The position numbers and the translations under genes were made by a program. From contig DDTF01000007.1 of assembly GCA_002345965.1 (NCBI GenBank), positions 1-47,902 of the forward strand: DNA of 47,902 nucleotides, read 5' to 3'. The notes below the pieces were generated by a model that was not told the DNA's origin, made no database searches, and was given only the letters and a program-made list of their open reading frames with translations. This stretch comes from Flammeovirgaceae bacterium UBA2371. GTDB lineage: Bacteria > Bacteroidota > Bacteroidia > Cytophagales > Cyclobacteriaceae. Positions 16,856-24,829 of this stretch are shown here, piece after piece; the first letter of the stretch is position 1; the number at the start of each line of letters is the position of its first letter.

Positions 16856-17614
16856 ATGGCAAAAACTACCCTCAAAGATAAGCTAATTCAGGATTTGGTG
16901 GACCAAAACAAGGTACATGCCTATGTGCTTTATTATTTTGGGATCAAATTTTATGAGTATTCGGAGCAAACACTTGAGCAGGTATGCATAGACAAGGGCT
17001 TGAGGGTGGAGCAGGTAGTCAAAGAACTGGAATCACCCAACCAGAATTTTCAAGAAGCTGACCTACCGCTGATTTCTTATCCCATTGATTTAATATTAGA
17101 GTACCTGAAGCACGCCCACTTTACTTTTGTAAAACACAAGCTGCCTTACATTGCTAGGTTGGTAGAGTCTTTCAAGGCCAACCATAAAGATTATGAGAAT
17201 GTAGAAAAAGATCTTAAAGAGTTGTTCCCCCTCTTTTTGGAAGACTTCATTCATCATATCTATGCTGAAGAAGACACCCTATTTGGATACATCCGTGTTC
17301 TCGAAAAGGCTACGAAAGGAGTTTACAATCCATCTCAGTTGTACTATATGCTAGAGAAAAGCTCACTCCAAAAGTTTGCCATGGAGCATGAAGCACATGA
17401 TGATGAAATGGAGGGTATAAGAAGGATTACTAATAATTATGCCCTAAGCGCAGATGCACCTTTGCATGTGAAGGTTATCTATTCTGAATTAACCTCATTT
17501 GAAAAGAGCCTGAAAACACATGCGCGAATTGAAAATGAAATTCTGTTTCCCAAAGCCATGATGCTGGAAAATCAGGTAAAGAACATTTTCCAAAGGAAAA
17601 TTAAAGACAACTAG
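16856..17614 (+). CDS. hemerythrin-domain protein related to the RIC/ScdA/YtfE di-iron family
   Basis: The 252-residue protein has the layout of RIC iron-sulfur repair proteins: a short N-terminal ScdA_N-like domain (about 15-58, ending TLEQVCIDKGLRVEQVVKELE) and a four-helix hemerythrin domain. Likely iron ligands are His86/88, His133/134 with Glu138 (HHIYAEED), His178/181 (EHEAHDD), and His222 with Glu226 (HARIENEILFP). Oddly, the Cys-Cys of the usual ScdA_N 'FCCGG' motif is absent (the sequence is KFYEYS). The family repairs Fe-S clusters or handles nitric oxide; the exact role here is uncertain. The ATG at 16856 is chosen over TTG at 16811. Confidence 0.82.
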   Translation: MAKTTLKDKLIQDLVDQNKVHAYVLYYFGIKFYEYSEQTLEQVCIDKGLRVEQVVKELESPNQNFQEADLPLISYPIDLILEYLKHAHFTFVKHKLPYIARLVESFKANHKDYENVEKDLKELFPLFLEDFIHHIYAEEDTLFGYIRVLEKATKGVYNPSQLYYMLEKSSLQKFAMEHEAHDDEMEGIRRITNNYALSADAPLHVKVIYSELTSFEKSLKTHARIENEILFPKAMMLENQVKNIFQRKIKDN

Positions 17615-17631
17615 TTATTCAAAAGAATTCC

Positions 17632-18045
17632 GTGGGGCGAATCATTGCAGTAGACTATGGTAAAAAACGAACAGGTCTTGCAGTAACAGATCCTTTACAA
17701 ATTATTGCCACCGCCTTAGATACGGTTGAGACTTCCAAATTGTTAGATTACCTGAAAAAATATTTCCTTAAGGAACAAGTAGATGAATTAGTGATTGGAA
17801 TGCCCAAGCAAATGAACAATACTGATTCTGAGACAGCTCCATTCGTCAGGCAAATGACAGCCAGAATCAATGAGACATTTCCTAATCTGCCTGTGAAATA
17901 CGTAGATGAGCGATTTACCAGTAAAATTGCTATGCGGGCCATGGTGGAGGGGGGTATGAAAAAAAAGAACAGGAGAGAAAAAGAAAATGTGGATAAAATC
18001 AGTGCAACGCTGATTTTACAAACTTACCTTGAATCCAAGCGCTAA
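17632..18045 (+). CDS. ruvX: Holliday-junction resolvase-like protein RuvX (YqgF)
   Basis: The 137-residue RNase H-fold protein has IIAVDYGKKRTGLAVTDP at the N-terminus (first acidic residue), IGMPKQMNN in the centre and YVDERFTSKIA near the end, all as in YqgF. The family is linked to pre-16S rRNA processing; resolvase activity is disputed. The start is GTG at 17632, 17 bases after the hemerythrin-like gene. There is no nearby ATG that keeps the first beta-strand. Confidence 0.92.
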   Translation: MGRIIAVDYGKKRTGLAVTDPLQIIATALDTVETSKLLDYLKKYFLKEQVDELVIGMPKQMNNTDSETAPFVRQMTARINETFPNLPVKYVDERFTSKIAMRAMVEGGMKKKNRREKENVDKISATLILQTYLESKR

Positions 18046-18082
18046 TCTTTAGCTGGCGTACGCTAAAACAGTCCAGATTGAT

Positions 18083-18090
18083 TAAATTTG
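18083..18090 (+). promoter_or_regulatory. -7 promoter box of def
   Basis: TAAATTTG, an exact TAnnTTTG match, ends 19 bases before the def ATG at 18110 in a 64-base gap after ruvX. No -33 element is obvious. Confidence 0.5.
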
Positions 18091-18109
18091 CATGTTAATT
18101 TAATTGCAA

Positions 18110-18667
18110 ATGGTTTATCCGATTATAATGTATGGTGATCCAGTGCTCCGGAAGAGAGCCCAGGACATCAAGGAGGGGAGTCTTGAAGTGAAGCAGATCG
18201 CTGAAGATATGTTTGAAACAATGTATGCCGCATCTGGAATTGGTTTGGCTGCCCCACAGATCGGAAAGGATATTCGCATGTTTGTTGTGGATGGCAGTGT
18301 GCTGGAAGATGAACCAGGGATGCAGGAATTTAAGAAAGTATTTATCAATGCGGAGATCATCGAAGAGGATGAAGATCACGAGGAGATGGAAGAAGGCTGT
18401 CTGAGCATTCCCAATATTAGAGAGAAAGTAACGCGTCCTTTTTCAATTCGCATCAAGTATTTCGATGAAAACTGGAATGCCCATGATGAGGAGTATGAAG
18501 GTATGAAAGCCCGTATCATTCAGCATGAGTATGACCATATTGAGGGGGTGCTTTTTATAGACTATCTCACTCCGCTTAAAAAAAGATTACTGAAAGGGAA
18601 ATTGAATGATATCAGCAGAGGGGAAGTAGACACTGAATACAGAATTGCAGCGCCTCTGCGCAAATGA
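18110..18667 (+). CDS. def: peptide deformylase
   Basis: Def removes the formyl group from new proteins. The 185-residue metalloenzyme has all three motifs: GIGLAAPQIG, EEGCLSIP (metal Cys) and QHEYDHIEG (HExxH, two metal His and the catalytic Glu). It begins MVYPIIMYGDPVLRKRA. The ATG at 18110 is preferred over TTG at 18104. The stop codon overlaps the start of the aminotransferase gene (ATGA). Confidence 0.97.
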   Translation: MVYPIIMYGDPVLRKRAQDIKEGSLEVKQIAEDMFETMYAASGIGLAAPQIGKDIRMFVVDGSVLEDEPGMQEFKKVFINAEIIEEDEDHEEMEEGCLSIPNIREKVTRPFSIRIKYFDENWNAHDEEYEGMKARIIQHEYDHIEGVLFIDYLTPLKKRLLKGKLNDISRGEVDTEYRIAAPLRK

Positions 18668-19812
18668 TGATTAAGATCAACTCCAGGCTACCTGATGTAG
18701 GCACTTCTATTTTTGCAGTCATGTCCAGAATGGCTCAGCAATATGAAGCCATTAATTTGTCTCAAGGATTTCCTGATTTTAAAGTTTCTGAAAAGCTGAT
18801 TGAGCTCATCCATCAACAGATGAAAGCGGGGCACAATCAATATGCACCCATGCCTGGGGTACCCTCACTTCGCAAAACCATCGCAGAGGTAATACATCAA
18901 ACTTATGCTCATCAGGTAGATCCCGAAATGGATATCACCATTACGGCAGGAGGTACAGAAGCCATTTTTGCTACCATTACAGGGTTGGTTAGCCCGGGTG
19001 ATGAAGTGATTTTATTTGATCCTTCTTACGATTGCTATGATCCCGCAATCAGGTTGAATGGTGGAATACCAGTGCCTATCAATCTTCTTCCTCCGGGATT
19101 TGCAATCGATTGGGAGCTGGTAAAAAGCAAGATCACAAATCGGACAAGGATGATTATGATTAACACGCCTCAAAATCCAAGTGGGGCTGTGCTAACAGAG
19201 AGCGATCTGAGGATCTTGGAGGAAATTGTCACTAAATATGGCATCCTGGTACTCAGCGATGAGGTTTACGAGCGCATTATTTTTGACCAAAAGGTGCATC
19301 AAAGTGTTTTGCGCTTTCCTGGGCTGGCGGCTCACAGTGTTGCCATATTCTCCTTTGGTAAAACATTTCACGCCACCGGGTGGAAGGTAGGCTACGCTGT
19401 GGCGCCAGGTGAAATTTCGAAGGAGATCAGAAAGGCTCATCAATTTATCACCTTTAGCGTCAATACGCCTGTGCAACTGGCTTTGGCTGAATACATGACC
19501 CACCCGGAGCATTATTTGGGTCTGTCAAAATTTTATCAGGAAAAGAGAGATTTTTTTCTAGGGCAGATCAAGGGCTCGTCTTTTCAACCCATGACTTGCT
19601 ACGGGTCGTATTTTCAGTTGCTTTCCTATAAGGGCGTTTCATCAAAAGCAGATGTGGAAATGGCAGAATGGCTGACGAAGGAGCATAAACTGGCCTCTAT
19701 TCCTGTTTCAGTTTTTTATAAAGACAAGACGGACAATCAGCTGCTACGGTTTTGTTTTGCCAAGGGAGAAGAGACTTTAGTAAAAGCCGGAGAAATTCTG
19801 AACCGATTTTAG
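18664..19812 (+). CDS. class I/II aminotransferase, methionine/glutamine type (YbdL-like)
   Basis: The 382-residue fold-type I PLP enzyme is close in pattern to methionine aminotransferase YbdL and the kynurenine/glutamine transaminase K group: NLSQGFPDF near the start, NTPQNPSGAVL, SDEVYERIIF, and the PLP lysine in SFGKTFHATGWKVGY. Two tandem ATGs (18664 and 18667) are possible. It overlaps def by four bases and is followed 75 bases later by an omega-amidase-like gene, which suggests glutamine-driven transamination of a 2-oxo acid such as 4-methylthio-2-oxobutanoate. Confidence 0.85.
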   Translation: MMIKINSRLPDVGTSIFAVMSRMAQQYEAINLSQGFPDFKVSEKLIELIHQQMKAGHNQYAPMPGVPSLRKTIAEVIHQTYAHQVDPEMDITITAGGTEAIFATITGLVSPGDEVILFDPSYDCYDPAIRLNGGIPVPINLLPPGFAIDWELVKSKITNRTRMIMINTPQNPSGAVLTESDLRILEEIVTKYGILVLSDEVYERIIFDQKVHQSVLRFPGLAAHSVAIFSFGKTFHATGWKVGYAVAPGEISKEIRKAHQFITFSVNTPVQLALAEYMTHPEHYLGLSKFYQEKRDFFLGQIKGSSFQPMTCYGSYFQLLSYKGVSSKADVEMAEWLTKEHKLASIPVSVFYKDKTDNQLLRFCFAKGEETLVKAGEILNRF

Positions 19813-19887
19813 TTTGGAAATTGTTAAATAGGCGTTCTCTATTTAGTTGGGGATCGCTTTCTTTGCAGCAGGAATTAACCAAGTGTG

Positions 19888-20709
19888 ATGCAGGACCTAA
19901 AGATTACAGTTATTCAGTCAGATTTACATTGGGAAGATATTGGCGCCAATTTGGCCATGTTTGAAGAGAAAATCTGGCAAATCGGCACCTCAACCGATGT
20001 AATTGTATTGCCAGAGATGTTTACAACAGGGTTTACCATGGCAGCCCCAAGGCTGGCAGAGCAAATGAACATGCGTACTTTCAAATGGATGAAGCAGATG
20101 GCCGACCAGACGGGCGCATTAATATTAGGGAGCTTTATTGCACTGGTGCACGATCGCTATTACAACAGGCTGCTCTGGATGGAGCCAGGGGGAAATTTTA
20201 AGACTTACGACAAACGCCATTTATTCAGAATGGCGGATGAGCATCAAATTTATACTCCAGGAGAAAGCCTTTTGGTAGGACATTGGAAGGGATGGAGAAT
20301 TTGTCCACTGGTTTGCTATGATTTGCGTTTTCCTGTTTGGAGCAGAAATAAATGGAATGCTACACTGAGAAAGCCTACCTATGATCTTGCTATCTATATT
20401 GCCAACTGGCCAAAAGTGAGAATTCATGCCTGGGATACTTTGTTGAAAGCGAGGGCTATTGAAAATTTGTCTTATGTAGTAGGGGTAAATCGGGTTGGCC
20501 AGGATGGAAAAGGTATTGAATACAACGGCCTTTCATCTGTAATCAATCCAAAAGGTGAGCCTGTATTTACTGTTGAGGGTATGGAAGCCATCAAGACGGT
20601 GGAGATTAGCGGAAATTCACTGCTGTCTTATCGTGATAAATTTCCTGCTTTTATGGATGCGGATGATTTTTCAGTAGAGGTGGAGCCTATCTCTGAAGAG
20701 GACTATTAA
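19888..20709 (+). CDS. nitrilase-family amidohydrolase, probable omega-amidase (YafV/Nit2-like)
   Basis: The 273-residue protein carries the nitrilase Glu-Lys-Cys triad: Glu in VLPEMFTTGF, Lys in YDKRHLFRM and Cys in LVCYDLRFPVW. YafV/Nit2 enzymes hydrolyse 2-oxoglutaramate, the product of glutamine transamination, to 2-oxoglutarate. The preceding aminotransferase of the YbdL type makes that reading attractive. The ATG at 19888 follows an in-frame GTG at 19885; either could be used. Confidence 0.85.
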   Translation: MQDLKITVIQSDLHWEDIGANLAMFEEKIWQIGTSTDVIVLPEMFTTGFTMAAPRLAEQMNMRTFKWMKQMADQTGALILGSFIALVHDRYYNRLLWMEPGGNFKTYDKRHLFRMADEHQIYTPGESLLVGHWKGWRICPLVCYDLRFPVWSRNKWNATLRKPTYDLAIYIANWPKVRIHAWDTLLKARAIENLSYVVGVNRVGQDGKGIEYNGLSSVINPKGEPVFTVEGMEAIKTVEISGNSLLSYRDKFPAFMDADDFSVEVEPISEEDY

Positions 20710-20757
20710 GCGTCTTTTCATCATCTATTAAATCTGTTTAAATTTTAAGGTTACAAG

Positions 20758-20788
20758 TTTCGCTATCCTCAAAATAGCCCTACTTTTG
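20758..20788 (+). promoter_or_regulatory. promoter of purH
   Basis: TTTC at 20758-20761, exactly 19 bases, then TACTTTTG at 20781-20788: the -7 box is perfect and the -33 is one base off TTTG. It predicts a leader of about 30 bases before the purH ATG. I see no purine riboswitch or other leader structure. Confidence 0.65.
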
Positions 20789-20823
20789 CACCTTAAAAAA
20801 ATCACCTAAACCGCTAATCCTCA

Positions 20824-22350
20824 ATGGCATCCAAGAAAATTTCAAGGGCATTAATATCTGTTTATTACAAAGACAATTTAGAGCCCATCATCGAGACTTT
20901 GGCTGCTCAGGGTGTTGAATTTGTTTCTACTGGAGGCACTCAGACTTTCATTGAAGGGTTAGGGCACAAAGTAACTCCTGTAGAGGAACTTACTGGCTAT
21001 CCGTCTATTTTTGGTGGTCGCGTTAAGACACTCCATCCGGTAGTGTTTGGGGGGATTTTATACCGAAGAGACAATCAAGAAGATCTCAAGCAGTCTGCTG
21101 ATTACAAAATTCCTCCAATTGACATGGTCATTGTGGATTTATATCCATTTGAAGAAACTGTTGCCAGCGGGGGCTCTGAGGGAGCGATCATCGAAAAAAT
21201 TGACATTGGAGGGATATCTTTAATCCGCGGTGCAGCTAAAAACTTTAAAGATGTGCTGATCGTTTCCTCACGCGATCAATATCAGGAAGCACTAAATTTA
21301 CTCCAATCCAATCAATGCAATACAACACTGGCTGACAGAAAACGTTTTGCAGCGAAAGCTTTTGATGTCACTTCTCATTACGATACGGCTATATTCAATT
21401 ACTTCAATCAGGAAGAGAAAATTGAAAGCTTTAAAGTAAGCGTGACCAATGGCAGGACTTTGCGCTACGGAGAAAATCCCCATCAACAGGCTACCTACTA
21501 TGGTGAATTGGATCAATTATTTGAAAAGCTAAACGGTAAAGATCTTTCTTATAATAATCTGGTAGACATTGATGCAGCACTTCTTTTGCTGAACGAGTTT
21601 AAAGGAGAAACAGCATTTGTAATTATTAAACACACCAACGCATGCGGTGTAGCCACTGCCAAAACGGTAAAAGAAGCATACTTAAAGGCATTTGCGGCAG
21701 ATACGATTTCTGCATTTGGAGGGATACTTTGTTCCAACCAAATCGTAGACATCGAAGCGGCAGAAGAGATCAATAAATTATTTTTTGAAATCCTGATTGC
21801 GCCTGACTACTCACCGGAGGCTTTGGAATTATTAAAATCTAAAAAGAATAGGAATTTGCTAAGGCAAGTGAGTGCGCTTCAGCCTGCAAGACAATACAAG
21901 AACCTGTTGAATGGTGTAATTGCCCAGGATTTTGACTTTAAGACAGACAGCGAGAAAGACTTAAAAACAGTAACGAAGAAAAAGCCTACGCAAAAGGAAA
22001 TCGAAGCGATGTTGTTTGCCGGTAAAATAGCCAAACACACTAAGTCAAACACAATTGTATTGGCTGTGGACGGTCAAATGCTGGCCAGTGGAGTGGGGCA
22101 AACTTCCCGGGTAGATGCTTTGAGACAGGCCATTGCGAAGGCTAAGAGTTTTGGATTTAATTTGAATGGCGCAGCCATGGCTTCCGATGCTTTTTTCCCA
22201 TTTCCTGACTGTGTAGAGATTGCCAATGAAGAAGGCATCAAGGCGGTGATTCAACCAGGAGGGTCAATTAAAGATCAGGACTCGATCGATTTTTGTGATA
22301 GCCATGATATGACGATGGTTACAACAGGATATCGTCACTTTAAACACTAG
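20824..22350 (+). CDS. purH: bifunctional AICAR transformylase / IMP cyclohydrolase
   Basis: PurH carries out the last two steps of IMP synthesis. The 508-residue protein starts with the MGS-like cyclohydrolase domain (KKISRALISVYYKDNLEP, VEFVSTGGTQ, GGRVKTLHP, about 1-150). The transformylase domain follows, with LRYGENPHQQATYY, IIKHTNACGVA, SAFGGIL and the C-terminal SDAFFPFPD and GGSIKDQDSID segments. The length is near the usual 510-530. It has its own promoter and is followed by mreB after a gap of 97 bases. Confidence 0.97.
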   Translation: MASKKISRALISVYYKDNLEPIIETLAAQGVEFVSTGGTQTFIEGLGHKVTPVEELTGYPSIFGGRVKTLHPVVFGGILYRRDNQEDLKQSADYKIPPIDMVIVDLYPFEETVASGGSEGAIIEKIDIGGISLIRGAAKNFKDVLIVSSRDQYQEALNLLQSNQCNTTLADRKRFAAKAFDVTSHYDTAIFNYFNQEEKIESFKVSVTNGRTLRYGENPHQQATYYGELDQLFEKLNGKDLSYNNLVDIDAALLLLNEFKGETAFVIIKHTNACGVATAKTVKEAYLKAFAADTISAFGGILCSNQIVDIEAAEEINKLFFEILIAPDYSPEALELLKSKKNRNLLRQVSALQPARQYKNLLNGVIAQDFDFKTDSEKDLKTVTKKKPTQKEIEAMLFAGKIAKHTKSNTIVLAVDGQMLASGVGQTSRVDALRQAIAKAKSFGFNLNGAAMASDAFFPFPDCVEIANEEGIKAVIQPGGSIKDQDSIDFCDSHDMTMVTTGYRHFKH

Positions 22351-22399
22351 TGATACATCACCTGTAAGTTTTCAATCGAATAATCGCTAAAAACACAGT

Positions 22400-22407
22400 T
22401 ATATTTG
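22400..22407 (+). promoter_or_regulatory. -7 promoter box of the mreB-rodA cluster
   Basis: TATATTTG, an exact TAnnTTTG match, lies 40 bases before the mreB ATG. It is the only strong promoter-like box between purH and mreB and would drive the five-gene shape operon. Confidence 0.55.
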
Positions 22408-22447
22408 CTTAATTTCGGCCTTCTAGATAACCACAGTTGTAATACCA

Positions 22448-23473
22448 ATGGGACTTTTTGATTTCTTCACCAGCGACATAGCCATAGACCTTGGCACGGC
22501 TAACACGCTTATCATCCACAAAGACAAAATTGTGGTAGATGAGCCCTCCATTATTGCCATCGATAAGAATACCAATAAAGTTTTGGCCATTGGCAGGGAA
22601 GCAATGCAGATGCATGAGAAGACCCACGACAACATAAAAACGATTCGCCCTCTAAAAGAAGGTGTTATTGCAGACTTTCATGCTGCCGAAATGATGATTC
22701 GTGGAATGATCAAATTGATTGATACCGGAAAAAGACTGTTTCCGCCTTCTCTCAGGATGGTAATTTGCATTCCATCTGGAATTACGGAGGTAGAAAAGCG
22801 AGCTGTTCGCGATTCCGCAGAACACGCAAACGCAAAAGAGGTATACATGATACACGAGCCCATTGCGGCAGCAATCGGAATCGGGATTGACATTGAACAG
22901 CCAGTGGGTAACATGATTGTAGACATTGGAGGAGGTACTACAGACATAGCGGTGATCGCCTTGTCAGGGATTGTATGCGATCAGTCTATTCGAATTGCCG
23001 GTGATACTTTTAACAGAGATATTCTTGACTACATGCGCAGGCAGCATAATCTGCTAATCGGTGAAAGGTCTGCAGAACGAGTAAAAATTGAGGTTGGCTC
23101 AGCATTGACGGAATTGGATGACGGACCGGATGATTACGAAATCCGCGGACGCGATTTAATGACCGGAATTCCAAAAACGATAAAAATATCCTACTCTGAA
23201 GTTGCTTTCGCGCTTGATAAGTCAATTTCTAAATTGGAAGAAGCTGTACTCAAAGCCCTGGAGATTTCTCCACCTGAGCTTTCTGCGGATATTTATGAGC
23301 GAGGCATTTATCTCACAGGAGGAGGAGCACTACTGAGGGGTTTAGACAAACGTCTGGCATTGAAAACAAAACTGCCAATTCATGTGGCGGATGATCCGCT
23401 GCGGGCCGTAGTAAGAGGCACCGGACAGGCGCTCAAAAACCTGAATCATTTCAAATCCGTATTGATGACTTGA
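22448..23473 (+). CDS. mreB: rod-shape-determining protein MreB
   Basis: MreB is the bacterial actin that guides lateral wall synthesis. The 341-residue protein has the actin-fold phosphate loops AIDLGTANTLI and VDIGGGTTDIAVI and the adenosine motif LTGGGALLRG. It is the first gene of the operon mreB-mreC-mreD-mrdA-rodA, the conserved elongasome arrangement, so the organism is expected to be rod-shaped or filamentous. Confidence 0.97.
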   Translation: MGLFDFFTSDIAIDLGTANTLIIHKDKIVVDEPSIIAIDKNTNKVLAIGREAMQMHEKTHDNIKTIRPLKEGVIADFHAAEMMIRGMIKLIDTGKRLFPPSLRMVICIPSGITEVEKRAVRDSAEHANAKEVYMIHEPIAAAIGIGIDIEQPVGNMIVDIGGGTTDIAVIALSGIVCDQSIRIAGDTFNRDILDYMRRQHNLLIGERSAERVKIEVGSALTELDDGPDDYEIRGRDLMTGIPKTIKISYSEVAFALDKSISKLEEAVLKALEISPPELSADIYERGIYLTGGGALLRGLDKRLALKTKLPIHVADDPLRAVVRGTGQALKNLNHFKSVLMT

Positions 23474-23477
23474 TTGC

Positions 23478-24317
23478 ATGGAAAGGCTCTTTTACTTTTT
23501 TTATCAGTATAGGGCTTTCTTTACATTTTTGGCATTGGAGTTATTCGCTGCCTGGCTCATTGTGCAAAACAACCAGTATCAAAGCACTAAATTTTTTAAC
23601 TCCTCGAATAAGTATGCGGCCAATATCATTAGTACCACTCAAGGTATAAAAGAATACTTTTCGCTAAGAAATATCAATGCAGAACTGGCTGAAGAAAACG
23701 CACAATTAAGAACAAAGCTGGAGCAACGCAATCAAAGCTTGTATACGCTGGAGGTGCGTGAGATCGAGGATGAAGAAATAATTAATCGATTCAGTTACGT
23801 AAGTGCAAAAGTGATCAACAACTCTGTTGAAAGATTCAAGAATTACATCACTATAGACAAGGGAAGTCAGGATGGCATTAAGCCAGGTATGGCTGTAATC
23901 AGTTCAGCAGGTGCTGTTGGCAAGGTGAAGTCTGTATCAGAGCATTATTCCGTACTTATTTCACTTTTAAATACAGATGAGTACACCTCCTCCGTTATCA
24001 AAAGAACCAATCACTTCGGATCAGTAAACTGGGATGGAAGGGATCCGTTGTACAGTCAATTGAATTTTATACCACGCCATGCCAATCCTGTCGTGGGAGA
24101 CTCGGTTGTTACTTCAGGATTCAATGCGGTTTTCCCTGAAGGTGTATTAGTGGGTATTATTGAAGAAGTCAGTCTGGGGCCTGAAGCTCAGTTTTATGAT
24201 TTGAAAGTGAAGCTGGCGCAAGATTTCTATAAACTGGCATTTGTAGAGGTAGTTAAAAGTAATCTTTTGGTTGAGAAAGATTCGTTGGAGCAAAAAACAA
24301 TTGGAGAGCCAAAATGA
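23478..24317 (+). CDS. mreC: rod-shape-determining protein MreC
   Basis: MreC is a periplasmic scaffold that links MreB to the wall synthases. The 279-residue protein has one N-terminal membrane helix (about 9-30), a coiled-coil-like stretch (about 60-95, rich in Glu/Leu/Asn) and a beta-barrel domain with IDKGSQDGIKPGMAVIS, SVNWDGRDP and VVTSGFNAVFPEG. It starts four bases after the mreB stop and overlaps mreD by four bases. Confidence 0.95.
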   Translation: MERLFYFFYQYRAFFTFLALELFAAWLIVQNNQYQSTKFFNSSNKYAANIISTTQGIKEYFSLRNINAELAEENAQLRTKLEQRNQSLYTLEVREIEDEEIINRFSYVSAKVINNSVERFKNYITIDKGSQDGIKPGMAVISSAGAVGKVKSVSEHYSVLISLLNTDEYTSSVIKRTNHFGSVNWDGRDPLYSQLNFIPRHANPVVGDSVVTSGFNAVFPEGVLVGIIEEVSLGPEAQFYDLKVKLAQDFYKLAFVEVVKSNLLVEKDSLEQKTIGEPK

Positions 24318-24829
24318 GTAGATCGGGTATCTGGCATTTTTTATCTTTTTTCATTTACCTACTGGCGCAGGTCGTGTTCATGAAAAACCTTGTGCTATTC
24401 AATACTGCTTTTTGTTTTATCTACATTGCTTTTATTCTTTTTCTGCCCATAGAAACCAATATATTATTATTAATGGTGCTCGGGTTTATTCTTGGGTTTA
24501 CTGTTGACATTTTCTATGATAGCCTGGGTCTCCATGCATCTACACTGGTTTTGGTGGCCTTTGCCAGGAATTTTTGGTTATCAAGAATAACTCCTCAGGG
24601 AGGTTATGATGCAGGTGAAGGGCCAACGCTGGCTGCCAACGGATTGCAATGGTTCCTGATCTATACTATGCCTCTGATTTTCATCCATCACTTTACCTTG
24701 TTTTATATCGAAGCAGGAGGTTTTGGATTATTCTGGTACACCTTTTCAAAGGTATTTTTTAGCACTATCTTTACTCTTCTTATACTACTGCTTCTGCAGT
24801 ACATGCTACCAGGGCAACGAAGATCATGA
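24314..24829 (+). CDS. mreD: rod-shape-determining protein MreD
   Basis: This is a 171-residue polytopic membrane protein with about five hydrophobic segments (for example NILLLMVLGFILGFTVDIFYD). It is weakly conserved in sequence, as MreD usually is, but its position between mreC and the PBP2 gene, with four-base ATGA overlaps on both sides, makes the assignment secure. It works with MreC in the elongasome. Confidence 0.88.
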   Translation: MSRSGIWHFLSFFIYLLAQVVFMKNLVLFNTAFCFIYIAFILFLPIETNILLLMVLGFILGFTVDIFYDSLGLHASTLVLVAFARNFWLSRITPQGGYDAGEGPTLAANGLQWFLIYTMPLIFIHHFTLFYIEAGGFGLFWYTFSKVFFSTIFTLLILLLLQYMLPGQRRS

